A stretch of 64,000 bases of DNA from Parapedobacter sp. SGR-10. Lineage in GTDB: Bacteria; Bacteroidota; Bacteroidia; Sphingobacteriales; Sphingobacteriaceae. The position numbers and the translations under genes are program-made. The DNA is taken from NCBI RefSeq assembly GCF_011030405.1, contig NZ_JAAJTJ010000006.1, forward strand, positions 116,323-180,322. The letters are read 5' to 3'. Positions 36,941 through 45,785 of this stretch are shown here, one piece after another. Every line of letters starts with the position of its first letter. The stretch's first letter is position 1. The notes below the pieces were generated by a model. That model did not search any database. It was not told where the DNA came from and saw only the letters and a program-made list of their open reading frames with translations.

Positions 36941-37888
36941 ATGAGCTCTATGAACTTTAAAAGGATTTTTTTAAGGAATAAGAATAATAAAGTCTATTAT
37001 TATATCAAGGCCATTCTAAGGGAGCTGGTACCGGGAAGATTGACCAGATGCAGGCTCCGAAAATTGCTTACTCAGGATCATCGACAAGATCTATCTTATG
37101 TGGAGGAGCGGATCAACTATTACAACAAGCTTGGAGAAGTCAAAACCCTAGGCGAGCAGGCCATAGCAATAGGAAGCTACAAGATACCTAACCACATAAG
37201 GGTCTATTATTTTGATAGCAAGGAGTATTTACGGTATTTTGATCCGCGGCTCCGGTTCCATATTTTGCCCGGAGATATCATACATGTTCCGGAATTTCCG
37301 ACCCTGGTCAAGAGCAGGCCTGTAGCGGGAGACAATACAAATTCGGTCTTACTGAATCTGGATAAAGCCAGGCATTTCAATTTTATAAAAGATCATATTC
37401 CATTTCACCAAAAAGCCAATATGCTGGTCGGGAGAAGTGGATTCAGCCAGCTCCATCGAGCACGTTTTTTTGAAATGTATAAGGATCACCCACTATGCGA
37501 CTTGAAAAAAGCAGCTCTTCCTTCGGATCCGGATTACCTATCCATAAGTGGTCACCTTCGCTACAAATTTATTTTGGCCTTGGAGGGGAATGATGTGGCC
37601 ACCAATCTCAAATGGATCATGTCTTCCAATTCCATAGCGGTCATGCCTCTACCCAAATACGAAACATGGTTTATGGAGGGAAGACTTGTACCGGATTACC
37701 ATTTTATCTGCATCAAAGATGACTATTCGGATCTGGAAGAGAGATTAGACTACTTTATCCGACACGACGATAAAGCGATGGCCATCGTCAGAAATGCCCA
37801 TGACTATATAGGACAATTCAAAAACAAGAAAAGAGAGGATATTATTGCGTTAAAGGTATTGCGGAAATATTTTGATTTTACCGCATGA
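36941..37888 (+). CDS. GT90/CAP10-like LPS-modifying glycosyltransferase
   Basis: A 315-aa protein. KFILALEGNDVATNLKWIMSSNS, followed by VMPLPKYETWFMEGRLVPDYHFICIKDD, matches the conserved C-terminal part of CAP10/GT90 glycosyltransferases. The N-terminus is basic with no signal peptide. A second in-frame ATG three codons on is an alternative start. It is the last gene of the plus-strand glycan run and converges with a minus-strand GT4. Confidence 0.8.
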   Translation: MSSMNFKRIFLRNKNNKVYYYIKAILRELVPGRLTRCRLRKLLTQDHRQDLSYVEERINYYNKLGEVKTLGEQAIAIGSYKIPNHIRVYYFDSKEYLRYFDPRLRFHILPGDIIHVPEFPTLVKSRPVAGDNTNSVLLNLDKARHFNFIKDHIPFHQKANMLVGRSGFSQLHRARFFEMYKDHPLCDLKKAALPSDPDYLSISGHLRYKFILALEGNDVATNLKWIMSSNSIAVMPLPKYETWFMEGRLVPDYHFICIKDDYSDLEERLDYFIRHDDKAMAIVRNAHDYIGQFKNKKREDIIALKVLRKYFDFTA

Positions 37889-37906
37889 TATAAATGGGGC
37901 AAGATA

Positions 37907-37958
37907 GGCACACGAAAGGATTACCTTTCGTGAGCTCGCTCCACTCGGTTCGTGTGCC
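37907..37958. terminator. Two mutually exclusive hairpins between convergent glycan genes
   Basis: CACGAAAGG (37911-37919) can pair with CCTTTCGTG (37924-37932), or the overlapping GGCACACGAA (37907-37916) can pair with TTCGTGTGCC (37949-37958). Only one can form at a time. Position between convergent genes suggests a bidirectional terminator. Confidence 0.6.
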
Positions 37959-37987
37959 AGCAATGGGCAAAAGATTTTTTGCCCCTA

Positions 37988-39097
37988 CTAAACTGATTGA
38001 TAAAGCTCGATCCATTGTCTAGCGAGCACATCATCGTTAAACCGTTGTGCGTAGATCCGGCCCTGTTCGCTCATTTTTCGGCGCAGATCGCTATCGGACA
38101 GAACGGTACCGATAGCCTGGGATAGCTCCTCGATATTCTCTGGATCTACATAACAGGAAAAAGGCCCTCCAGCTTCAGGAAATACCCCTGTCCCGTTCGT
38201 AATGACCGGAGTTCCTGCATACAAAGCCTCGATAATCGGGATGCCAAAGCCTTCATATTTGGAAGGATACACAAATATATCCGCCATCGCATATATAGTA
38301 GCCAATTCTCCCATAGTAAATCCCTGTAGAATATACACTTTGTTCTGCAACCCTTTTTGCTGGATGTATTGATGAATCTCCTGTGCATATTTGGTTTCCT
38401 TACCGATAATAACCAACGGTATATCCATGTTTTCCACCGCCTTGACTAGCTGAAAGGCATTTTTTCTTGGTTCTATTGAACCTACATTTAGGATAAAATT
38501 CTTGGGAAAATTGTATTTTTTACGGATAGCAGCCTTGTCGGCTTCTGTTTTGACAGTTTTGAATGCCGGGTGACAACCTTGATAGATGACTTCGATCTTT
38601 TGCTTAGGTATGTCATAAAACTGTACGATATCTTCTTTGGTCTGCTGACTTATCGCCACGATCTTATCGGCATGGCGAACAGCATATTTGAACTTTTTGT
38701 CATAGATTATTCTATCGACAAGCTTATATAGCTCTGGAAATCTCAAGAAAATCAGATCATGTATGGTCACCACGGATTTGATGCGGGCTTTTTCGAGACC
38801 GATAGGGATTTCACCCGAAAGTCCATGATAAATATCGATTTTGTCCCTTTTGAGATCATTGACAATCCATTGACGCCGCCAAAGTCGGGGAAATAAAAGG
38901 CTTGTTTTTGTTCGTGGCAACCTATCTTGTCCAAAAACATCGTCTCCTTCTACTTGTGGTTGGGCAAACTTAGGCGTATATTTTATGTAGGTGTGTTCGG
39001 GATAATGTACCTCAAGCATACGGATCAAGTCACGGCTATAGTTTCCCAGACCTGTGTTATTCAAAAAGTATCGCTTGGCATCAAATCCTATCCGCAT
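37988..39097 (-). CDS. Family 4 glycosyltransferase
   Basis: GT-B enzyme (369 aa): GFDAKRYFLNNTGLGNYSRDLIRML at the N-terminus, then VVTIHDLIFLRFPE, ILNVGSIEPRKNAFQLVKA, and FVYPSKYEGFGIPIIEALYAGTPVI with the E-x7-E motif. It overlaps the 3' end of the heptosyltransferase-like gene by 10 bp, so both are translated from one transcript. Confidence 0.92.
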   Translation of the reverse strand: MRIGFDAKRYFLNNTGLGNYSRDLIRMLEVHYPEHTYIKYTPKFAQPQVEGDDVFGQDRLPRTKTSLLFPRLWRRQWIVNDLKRDKIDIYHGLSGEIPIGLEKARIKSVVTIHDLIFLRFPELYKLVDRIIYDKKFKYAVRHADKIVAISQQTKEDIVQFYDIPKQKIEVIYQGCHPAFKTVKTEADKAAIRKKYNFPKNFILNVGSIEPRKNAFQLVKAVENMDIPLVIIGKETKYAQEIHQYIQQKGLQNKVYILQGFTMGELATIYAMADIFVYPSKYEGFGIPIIEALYAGTPVITNGTGVFPEAGGPFSCYVDPENIEELSQAIGTVLSDSDLRRKMSEQGRIYAQRFNDDVLARQWIELYQSV

Positions 39098-40104
39098 ATT
39101 TTGTTGATGTGTTGAATAACCATGCCCGAAGTTACTAAATCTATCGCTTCCACACCATCACAATCACACGGTTTGTTGCCATATATAGAACTTGGTCTGT
39201 TCGGATGTTCTACCTGTATACAATCTTCCAAAGACTGTCCATAACCCAAAAATCCCGCAAAAGGGTGCGTCGCCCCCCATATCGATACACACCTCGTCCC
39301 CATAAGGGAAGCCATGTGCATACCCGCACTGTCCATACTGATCATGAGATCCAAATGAGCGATGATATCCAGTTCCTGGCGGAGTGAAAATTGTCCAATG
39401 GTATTTTGTACACCCGCATATTTCTTTCTCCACTCCTCACCTATTTCTTTTTCTTTGGTTCCTCCCCCAAAGAGAAATACAGTATAGTTGTTTTCAGATA
39501 AGTATTGGATGACTTGTTCCATGCTTTCCAAATCAAACACCTTATACGGATGCTGGGCAAAAGGTGCTACACCTATTTTTATTTGGTCCGAGGCCAGTAA
39601 GCCCAATAACCCATTAGGGATAAGACGAGGTTCCTTTTGAAGATGGTGGGAAAGATCCATTGCAAAACCAAATTGTCGAAATACGTCTGCATAACATTCA
39701 GTCATGGGGCGCAGTGGCTTCAATATTTTGTTGCGTTTTCTGATCAGTTCTTTTTTCGCTGCTCTCCCCTTATCCAAGATACGGACAGGATAGCCCCTCC
39801 AAGCGAACAACTTATTTAGAACATTGGATCTGAGGTTGTTGTGCAAGTCTGCAACAAAATCGGGCTTGTAAGCCCGGAGTTCTTGAAAGAGCCTGAATAA
39901 TCCCTCTATTCCACGATGCTTGACTTTAGGATCAATCGTATGGAATATCACACGCGGGATATGCTCGAAAAAAGCCTTGAATAGCTTGCGCGAAACCATA
40001 ATGATCTCGGTGTCCATATGTTGTGCCTGAAATTCCTTCAATACTGAAGCGACCATAGCTACGTCGCCCATAGCTGAAAATCGGGTTACGAGGATACGCT
40101 TCAT
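39088..40104 (-). CDS. Family 9 glycosyltransferase (heptosyltransferase-like)
   Basis: ADP-heptose:LPS heptosyltransferase superfamily (338 aa). ILVTRFSAMGDVAMVASVL is the family N-terminus; FLFGGGTKEKEIGEEW, LISMDSAGMHMASLMGTRCVSIWGATHP form the donor site. It probably builds the LPS inner core, though the acceptor is not known. It lies 9 bp after the DUF4254 gene, a frequent neighbour of GT9 genes in Bacteroidota. Confidence 0.92.
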   Translation of the reverse strand: MKRILVTRFSAMGDVAMVASVLKEFQAQHMDTEIIMVSRKLFKAFFEHIPRVIFHTIDPKVKHRGIEGLFRLFQELRAYKPDFVADLHNNLRSNVLNKLFAWRGYPVRILDKGRAAKKELIRKRNKILKPLRPMTECYADVFRQFGFAMDLSHHLQKEPRLIPNGLLGLLASDQIKIGVAPFAQHPYKVFDLESMEQVIQYLSENNYTVFLFGGGTKEKEIGEEWRKKYAGVQNTIGQFSLRQELDIIAHLDLMISMDSAGMHMASLMGTRCVSIWGATHPFAGFLGYGQSLEDCIQVEHPNRPSSIYGNKPCDCDGVEAIDLVTSGMVIQHINKICG

Positions 40105-40113
40105 CTTATCAGG

Positions 40114-40719
40114 TTACTTTTGCGAGCCGTAAAGAACAGGGTTCAATGTAGGATCATTATACATTTTCATCTGCTTGTACACCTTCATGTATTTTCTACC
40201 TGCTGCAATATCTTCCAGCAGTTCATCAATACTTTGAGAAAGGTCTTTTCTTTGTTCCAGCAGGATGTCCAGTTTTTGCTGGCAGGCGGCAATATGCGCT
40301 TCCTCTACATCGGTTCGCTGCGTTTCCCGCTCCATGTGGTAGATCTTCAAGGCCAGAATAGACAGTCTGTCTATGGCCCAGGCCGGACTTTCCGTATTGA
40401 CCTTGGCATCGTCTTGCGGTTGTACATCTGCAAATTTATGCAGATAATGGCTGTCTATGTATTCTACGGTATCGGTACGAACTTGATTTTGCTGATCTAT
40501 CCGTCTTTTCCAATAAAGACCGTCCTCGGGAGTTATTTCCGGATTACGCACCACATCTTCCATGTGCCATTGCGCTGTATCGATCCAGCATTTCAGATAG
40601 AGCAAGTGCTCCAAAGAGCTGCTGTCGTAAGGATTGACCATAGGATGATCTATTTCATCATGAACGTGGTAATCATTGATAGCACGTTGGAAAATGGTAT
40701 TTGCTGTTACGCTGATCAT
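40114..40719 (-). CDS. DUF4254 domain protein
   Basis: A 201-aa, mainly helical cytoplasmic protein with no catalytic motif recognised: VNPYDSSSLEHLLYLKCWIDTAQWHMEDVVRNPEI and ILALKIYHM identify DUF4254. The function is unknown; linkage to the adjacent LPS heptosyltransferase-type gene is conserved in the phylum. A -7 element lies 4 bp upstream of its ATG, inside the end of argC. Confidence 0.88.
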   Translation of the reverse strand: MISVTANTIFQRAINDYHVHDEIDHPMVNPYDSSSLEHLLYLKCWIDTAQWHMEDVVRNPEITPEDGLYWKRRIDQQNQVRTDTVEYIDSHYLHKFADVQPQDDAKVNTESPAWAIDRLSILALKIYHMERETQRTDVEEAHIAACQQKLDILLEQRKDLSQSIDELLEDIAAGRKYMKVYKQMKMYNDPTLNPVLYGSQK

Positions 40720-40723
40720 GAAA

Positions 40724-40731
40724 CAAATATA
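40724..40731 (-). promoter_or_regulatory. -7 element immediately before the DUF4254 start
   Basis: TATATTTG on the minus strand, 4 bp before ATG 40719, with TTTT about 19 bp further up as a weak -33. A transcript from here would have almost no leader. Confidence 0.45.
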
Positions 40732-40748
40732 AGGAATAAAGAAATGTC

Positions 40749-41768
40749 TTAAAACCCTACACTCTTCAGATTTAATCCCGCGCGTTCATCGAGGCCAAAC
40801 ATCAGATTCATGTTCTGGACAGCCTGACCTGAAGCCCCTTTCACCAGGTTGTCCGTAATACTGAGGATCAGCAATTTGTCACCATGTTTTTCCAAATGCA
40901 GAATACACTTGTTGGTATTGACAATCTGTTTGATATCAATATTTGCCTTACTTACGGATGTAAAAGGATGAGAAGTATAGTATGTCTCGTAAAGAGCATA
41001 CGCTTCTTCTTCACTCAAGGAGGAATCCAGGTAAATGGCAGAGAAAATTCCCCGTGGGAAAGCACCCCGTTGAGGAATCATATTGATCCTGGACATAGCC
41101 CGCTCCAGCAGGGACTTGTCCGATTGGGGCAGAAAACCATTCTGCAACTGATCCAGAGATTCTGAAATTTCCTGCAAGTGTTGATGTTCGAAAGATTTAT
41201 AAGCCGAGAGATTGTTGTTTCTCCAGGAAAAATGGGATGTAGGTGTAGGTTTTTGCCCTGCACCGGTAGAACCTGTCGTCGCATTGATGTGAATCTGGTC
41301 GGGAAGCAGTCCCTCACTGGCCAAAGGCAGCAAAGCCAACTGCACATTGGTGGCAAAACAACCGGGATTGGCAATATATTGTGCTTTACGGATGACTTCC
41401 TTATTCAGTTCGGGAAGTCCATACACGAAATGTTGACCTTGGTAGGCCGTGTTGGCACGCAATCTATAATCTTGGGATAGGTCAATGATCTTGACGGAAG
41501 GATCAATGGTATTTGCTTCCAAAAATTTACGCGCATCTCCATGTCCTACACAGAGAAACAAAACATCGATATTGGAATGGAAATCCGATGAAAATTCCAG
41601 TTCAGTATCACCGAAAAGGTCATTGTGTACGGCATACAGCTTATTTCCTGCATTGGAATGGCTATTGGCAAATACAATCTCTACATCGGGATGGTAAATC
41701 AAGATGCGTAATAGCTCTCCTCCTGTATATCCAGCCGAACCGACTATGCCTACTTTGATTTTTTTCAT
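40749..41768 (-). CDS. argC: N-acetyl-gamma-glutamyl-phosphate reductase
   Basis: Third enzyme of arginine synthesis, NADPH-dependent (339 aa). VGIVGSAGYTGGELLRIL is the NADP-binding start; the catalytic Cys is in NPGCFATN (about residue 135). The catalytic His region HPFTSV and the ending GLDERAGLNLKSVGF fit the family. It is 72 bp downstream of argG. The usual argD neighbour is missing; a DUF4254 gene follows. Confidence 0.96.
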   Translation of the reverse strand: MKKIKVGIVGSAGYTGGELLRILIYHPDVEIVFANSHSNAGNKLYAVHNDLFGDTELEFSSDFHSNIDVLFLCVGHGDARKFLEANTIDPSVKIIDLSQDYRLRANTAYQGQHFVYGLPELNKEVIRKAQYIANPGCFATNVQLALLPLASEGLLPDQIHINATTGSTGAGQKPTPTSHFSWRNNNLSAYKSFEHQHLQEISESLDQLQNGFLPQSDKSLLERAMSRINMIPQRGAFPRGIFSAIYLDSSLSEEEAYALYETYYTSHPFTSVSKANIDIKQIVNTNKCILHLEKHGDKLLILSITDNLVKGASGQAVQNMNLMFGLDERAGLNLKSVGF

Positions 41769-41778
41769 ATTTATTTTA

Positions 41779-41806
41779 GTTGTAAGTGATAAGTTGTAAG
41801 TGATAA
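41779..41806 (+). repeat. Tandem 14-bp repeat in the argG-argC gap
   Basis: GTTGTAAGTGATAA occurs twice in exact tandem, followed by AACACTGACAATTTACTACTGACCACTA-like low-complexity sequence to about 41850. A similar 14-bp tandem occurs at 45786-45813. Confidence 0.7.
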
Positions 41807-41840
41807 GTATCAGTCTATAGAGCTGAACACTGACAATTTA

Positions 41841-43028
41841 CTACTGACCACTATTTACCTTATGCCAGATCAAGGTCTGGTTGCCGAATATCTTGGAGAA
41901 GCCTTTGACATCATCTCCGGTATAGCCTTCATTCATCTCTCCGTAGCTACCGAATTTACTGGCCATCAAATCGTGCTCCGACTCTATACCGATAATGACA
42001 AAACGGTACGGGTGCAACTCTACGATAACACGTCCCGTCACAGTAGACTGCGCACTTTGAAGAAACGCCTCGATATCCCGCATGACCGGGTCGTGCATCT
42101 GTCCTTCGTGCATATAGTTGCCATAGAAAGCTGCTATCTGGTCTTTCCAGGAAAGTTGCCACTTGGTCAAGGTGTGTTTTTCCAACGTATGGTGTGCTTT
42201 GATCAGGATCAATGGCCCTGCTGCTTCGAAGCCTACACGCCCTTTGATACCGATGATCGTATCACCTACGTGTATATCCCGTCCGATACCATAGGGCTGC
42301 GCCAAATCCTGTAACTGCTGGATTACTTTCACCGCACCGATTTTCTGTCCGTTCAATGCCACCGGCTCACCTTTTTCAAAACCGATGATAACTTGCTGAG
42401 GTTCGGTAGAAGTGACCGGTGTAGGCCATGCTGCTTCGGGTAGATATTGATTTGATGTCAAGGTTTCGGCGCCTCCGACCGACGTGCCCCATAGCCCCTT
42501 GTTGATGGAGTATTTGGCTTTTTCGGCACTGTATGGAAAGCCGTGTTTGGCCAAGTATTCGATTTCAGCTTCACGGGACAGCTTTAGATCGCGAATAGGT
42601 GTGATGATTTCGATACCGGGTATCAACGTGTTGAAGATCATGTCAAAACGCACCTGATCATTGCCGGCTCCCGTGGACCCATGGGCCACACATTCGGCAC
42701 CTATTTTCTTGGCATAATTGGCTATGGCCGTAGCCTGACATACACGTTCGGCCGATACCGACAACGGATAAGTAGCGTTTTTAAGGACATTACCAAATAT
42801 TAGATATTTGATAGTTTCACGATAGTAGTTTTCGGTTTCGTCGATTGTCGTATGTGATTTTACACCCAGCTCATAGGCACGCTTCTCGATGTGCTTGATT
42901 TCCTCTTCGGAAAAACCTCCGGTATTGACAACAACAGAATGGACTTCCAGTCCTAAATCTTTGGATAGATAGATACAACAAAAGGAGGTATCCAAACCAC
43001 CACTAAATGCTAAAACTACTTTTTTCAT
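41841..43028 (-). CDS. argG: Argininosuccinate synthase
   Basis: Joins citrulline and aspartate using ATP (395 aa). The ATP pyrophosphatase loop is AFSGGLDTSFCCIYL at the N-terminus; ECVAHGSTGAGNDQVRFD and SINKGLWGTSVGGAETL are conserved in the family. It lies between the GNAT gene and argC on the same strand. A palindromic repeat occupies the gap upstream. Confidence 0.97.
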   Translation of the reverse strand: MKKVVLAFSGGLDTSFCCIYLSKDLGLEVHSVVVNTGGFSEEEIKHIEKRAYELGVKSHTTIDETENYYRETIKYLIFGNVLKNATYPLSVSAERVCQATAIANYAKKIGAECVAHGSTGAGNDQVRFDMIFNTLIPGIEIITPIRDLKLSREAEIEYLAKHGFPYSAEKAKYSINKGLWGTSVGGAETLTSNQYLPEAAWPTPVTSTEPQQVIIGFEKGEPVALNGQKIGAVKVIQQLQDLAQPYGIGRDIHVGDTIIGIKGRVGFEAAGPLILIKAHHTLEKHTLTKWQLSWKDQIAAFYGNYMHEGQMHDPVMRDIEAFLQSAQSTVTGRVIVELHPYRFVIIGIESEHDLMASKFGSYGEMNEGYTGDDVKGFSKIFGNQTLIWHKVNSGQ

Positions 43029-43060
43029 CTGTATATTTTTTGTTTTTATTGATGAGCTAT

Positions 43061-43133
43061 TGTCATGCTGAGGCTTGCCGAAGCATCTAAAATCTGTGAA
43101 GCAGACAGATGCTTCATTTCATTCAGCATAACA
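43061..43133. repeat. Palindromic intergenic repeat, copy D
   Basis: TGTCATGCTGAGGCTTG... pairs with ...ATTCAGCATAACA, with inner arms AAGCATCT and AGATGCTT. It is the shortest copy of the TGTCATGYTGAG type in this window and lies between GNAT and argG. Confidence 0.7.
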
Positions 43134-43202
43134 AAAAAGCACTGTTGGTTCATTTTTTAATCTTTTAGACAGTGTCTAAAGTAAGTCTGCAAATCCAATA
43201 AA

Positions 43203-43919
43203 TTAAAATCCTTTTACAGGCTTTATCCCCACAGGAAACACGATTGCGACAAATTTCTTTGTCGATTTCCACAATTTTGCTTCGATCCGTTTCAATAAAG
43301 ATTGCTTTTTGGAAATCCGATCCAAACGCTCCTTAGCCTCTGCCCGGCGTTGGATCTTTTCTTTCAATTCCCGTTCTTTTTCTACAGGATCCCAAAGCAT
43401 AGCCGTACACATGCAGTTTTTACGATCTTTGCTCATTAGGATATCGTAGTTGATACAGCTCTGACACCCCTTCCAAAACTCTTCGTCCTGCGTCAGCTCC
43501 GAATAGGTAACCGGTTCGTAGCCCAGATCTGAATTGATCTTCATGACCGCCAGTCCTGTGGTCAACCCAAATATCTTAGATTTCGGATATTTTTCGCGCG
43601 AAAGATCAAATATACGTTTTTTGATCGCTTTAGCCAATCCCACTTTGCGAAACTCTGGATTCACAATCAGTCCTGAGTTGGCGACATAATCCCCATGGCT
43701 CCAGGTTTCGATATAGCAGAATCCTGCCCAAGTCCCATCCTTATGAAGAGCGATGACCGCTTTGCCCTCTTCCATCTTTTTAGCCACGTATTCAGGCTTA
43801 CGACGTGCAATACCTGTCCCACGAGCTTTTGCGGACTCAAACATCTCCTCACAGATCTGCTCAGCATACTTGATATGTTCTGCTGTGGCTGGAATAATTA
43901 AAAAATCTGAAATTGTCAT
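43203..43919 (-). CDS. GNAT N-acetyltransferase of the arginine cluster
   Basis: Acetyl-CoA-dependent acetyltransferase (238 aa). The GNAT core is at about 9-150, with NSGLIVNPEFRKVGLAKAIKKR as the CoA-binding loop. A Cys-rich segment FWKGCQSCINYDILMSKDRKNC (about 148-170) and a basic helical tail follow. Placement ahead of argG and argC, as in other Bacteroidota, suggests it supplies N-acetylglutamate or a related acetyl step, but this is inference. Confidence 0.85.
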   Translation of the reverse strand: MTISDFLIIPATAEHIKYAEQICEEMFESAKARGTGIARRKPEYVAKKMEEGKAVIALHKDGTWAGFCYIETWSHGDYVANSGLIVNPEFRKVGLAKAIKKRIFDLSREKYPKSKIFGLTTGLAVMKINSDLGYEPVTYSELTQDEEFWKGCQSCINYDILMSKDRKNCMCTAMLWDPVEKERELKEKIQRRAEAKERLDRISKKQSLLKRIEAKLWKSTKKFVAIVFPVGIKPVKGF

Positions 43920-44213
43920 TTAAAGTGTCGACCTATTTAATTATGGCACCCAAGGTGCGCAATCAATAAAATAAACTGGATTTTTCGAAACTCATCGAGC
44001 CGGATGAATCCCCCCTCCGAATTAGCCTGCCTCTCCTCCATCAGGCCCGAGGCAGAATAGGTCGTCGAAATCGTAGGACAGGACAGCTCAATCTGTGGTT
44101 AGATGTCATAGCAATACCGACAAGCTTGTGATGGCAAGCTTGGGCAATAAGGCCTGTATAATCTTTGCTACAATACATTTTAAATCAATGCTGTCTCTTT
44201 AAATCTGACCCTG
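43920..44213 (-). other. Long structured leader upstream of GNAT-argG-argC
   Basis: About 295 bp between a minus-strand promoter and the GNAT start holds no convincing gene. Hairpins include GAGGCAG/CTGCCTC arms at 44027-44033 and 44049-44055, and two copies of the self-complementary CAAGCTTG at about 44131-44153. This long 5' leader could carry regulation of arginine genes, but no known riboswitch class was recognised. Confidence 0.4.
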
Positions 44214-44247
44214 CAAAATTACAAAATTATTTTTTTCTTTTATGCAA
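44214..44247 (-). promoter_or_regulatory. Candidate promoter for the arginine genes
   Basis: On the minus strand TTG (44247-44245), a 23-bp spacer and TAATTTTG (44221-44214) match the Bacteroidota pattern. It would give a leader of about 290 nt before the GNAT start. Confidence 0.45.
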
Positions 44248-44308
44248 CATCTCTCCAGTTTTTTTGAATCACACCTAACATGTAGCTTAAAAATCTTACA
44301 AAAGTCGC

Positions 44309-44341
44309 AAAAAAAATCCCGAAGCGGGGAATGCTCCGGGA
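44309..44341 (-). terminator. Minus-strand terminator/attenuator-like hairpin
   Basis: Read on the minus strand, TCCCG (44341-44337) can pair with CGGGA (44321-44317), or a compact CCCG-CTT-CGGG hairpin can form with the same right arm. Eight T follow (44316-44309). An 11-codon reading frame (44443-44408, minus) precedes it. No gene ends here, so it would end a short leader transcript. Confidence 0.5.
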
Positions 44342-44584
44342 CCTTAACCAAACCAATTATTAACTTAAATTATGAAACTATGAATTATACTTTTTATTGC
44401 TTTTACTCTAAAAACGAGAAAAGCAGCTTTTTAGTGTGATCATTCTTTAGTTTAACATTTCTTAACACCCTTACTTCCTTACTGTCGCAAGTTCAATGTC
44501 ATTTAGTTAAGCCATCTATTCCCAATAAAATCTACCGATTTAGTATATTTTTAAAATATTATCGTTCTTTTCCAAGGTTTTGCT

Positions 44585-44592
44585 TATGTTTG
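44585..44592 (+). promoter_or_regulatory. -7 element overlapping the apparent nuoH start
   Basis: TATGTTTG fits TAnnTTTG. The TTG start that gives the longest nuoH frame (44590) is its last three bases, so either the element is fortuitous or nuoH starts downstream. Confidence 0.4.
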
Positions 44593-45696
44593 CAAGCAAT
44601 TAGAATCAATCTAAAGTACGCATTGGCCGAGCTATTGATCCATATCATTGTTCCTATCGCTATATTTGGCTTTATAGCCTTATTTACGTTATTTGCCGTG
44701 TATGCAGAACGTAAAATAGCGGGCTTTGTACAAGACCGTCTGGGGCCGATGGAAACAGGCAAATATGGCCTGTTGCAAACTATTGCAGATATTCTAAAGC
44801 TACTCCAAAAAGAGTTTATCACACCCGCTGCAGCAGACCGGATCCTATTTGCCCTGGCTCCTATAGTCATTTTTGCCGCGGTATTTGTAGGTTTCGCTGT
44901 CATGCCCTGGGGGCCAGACCTTCTTCCTGCCAACACAAATACAGGACTGTTTTTTATCATGGCAGTCGTATCTATAGATGCTATCGGCATACTCATGGCC
45001 GGATGGGGATCAAACAACAAGTACTCTCTACTGGGATCAATTCGTGCTATTGCACAGATGGTTTCGTACGAAATACCTGTTGGGCTTTCCCTGATTGCCG
45101 CAGTCATGATTACCCAAACGCTTAATCTGAACGAAATCGCTTTCCAACAAGGTGTGCTGGCGCAGGAAGATATTTTCTTCTTTGGATTTTGGAACGTCAC
45201 CGAAATAGGCGGGATATTGGCCTGGAATATTTTTCAAGCCCCTCATCTTATAGTGGTATATGTTATCTTTTTCATTGCCACACTGGCCGAGTGCAACCGT
45301 GCCCCATTTGATATTCCGGAGGCGGAAAGTGAATTGATCGGTGGATTTCATACGGAATATGGAGGAATACGGTTTGCCTTTGTCTTTCTGGCCGAATATG
45401 CCATGATGTTTTTGGTAACCATGTTGGGCGCAGTTATTTTTTTGGGAGGATGGAATACGCCTTTACCGAATATGGGTGCGCTGAAATTGGCTGACTGGAC
45501 AACAGGGCCATTTTGGGGTATATTTTGGACATTGAGCAAATCTTTATTTATTGTCGGTGTGCAGATGTGGATACGGTGGACATTGCCCCGTTTCAGAGCC
45601 GATCAGTTGATGGATCTATGTTGGAAAATCATGATTCCTGTAGCTTTTATCTGTATGGCTATTTCGGGATTGTGGCGTATTTTGGTGATGGTGTAG
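44590..45696 (+). CDS. nuoH: NADH-quinone oxidoreductase subunit H
   Basis: Membrane subunit of complex I at the quinone-binding junction (368 aa from this start). YAERKIAGFVQDRLGPMETGKYGLLQ, KLLQKEFITP, SYEIPVGLSLIAA, AECNRAPFDIPEAESELIGGFHTEYGG are family signatures. The start is uncertain: TTG 44590 coincides with a promoter-like element and no in-frame ATG exists before the first helix; TTG 44623 is an alternative. It is the first gene of the nuo run here; nuoA-G are not adjacent. Confidence 0.95.
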   Translation: MQAIRINLKYALAELLIHIIVPIAIFGFIALFTLFAVYAERKIAGFVQDRLGPMETGKYGLLQTIADILKLLQKEFITPAAADRILFALAPIVIFAAVFVGFAVMPWGPDLLPANTNTGLFFIMAVVSIDAIGILMAGWGSNNKYSLLGSIRAIAQMVSYEIPVGLSLIAAVMITQTLNLNEIAFQQGVLAQEDIFFFGFWNVTEIGGILAWNIFQAPHLIVVYVIFFIATLAECNRAPFDIPEAESELIGGFHTEYGGIRFAFVFLAEYAMMFLVTMLGAVIFLGGWNTPLPNMGALKLADWTTGPFWGIFWTLSKSLFIVGVQMWIRWTLPRFRADQLMDLCWKIMIPVAFICMAISGLWRILVMV

Positions 45697-45785
45697 AGAA
45701 TTTGGAAATTGTATGATTTGGAGATTTGAAAATGATTGGCGAGAAGAGAAGCGTATACTTAGTAATGGTTTAAGGTTGAAAGGCT

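Noticed and set aside
40120..40752. 210-aa plus-strand frame opposite DUF4254
   Set aside because: Exact antisense of a recognised gene, no start signal and no domain.
43980..44060. Possible tRNA or riboswitch in the arginine leader
   Set aside because: Contains TTCGAAA and several stems, but no cloverleaf could be drawn and none of the TPP, cobalamin or SAM core sequences was seen.
44242..44439. 65-aa plus-strand frame ending MNYTFYCFYSKNEKSSFLV
   Set aside because: Crosses the terminator-like stem, has no clear ribosome-binding site and no downstream gene that it would lead.
44559..45200. 213-aa frame antisense to nuoH
   Set aside because: Composition is that of an antisense shadow of a membrane protein gene; nuoH on the other strand is certain.
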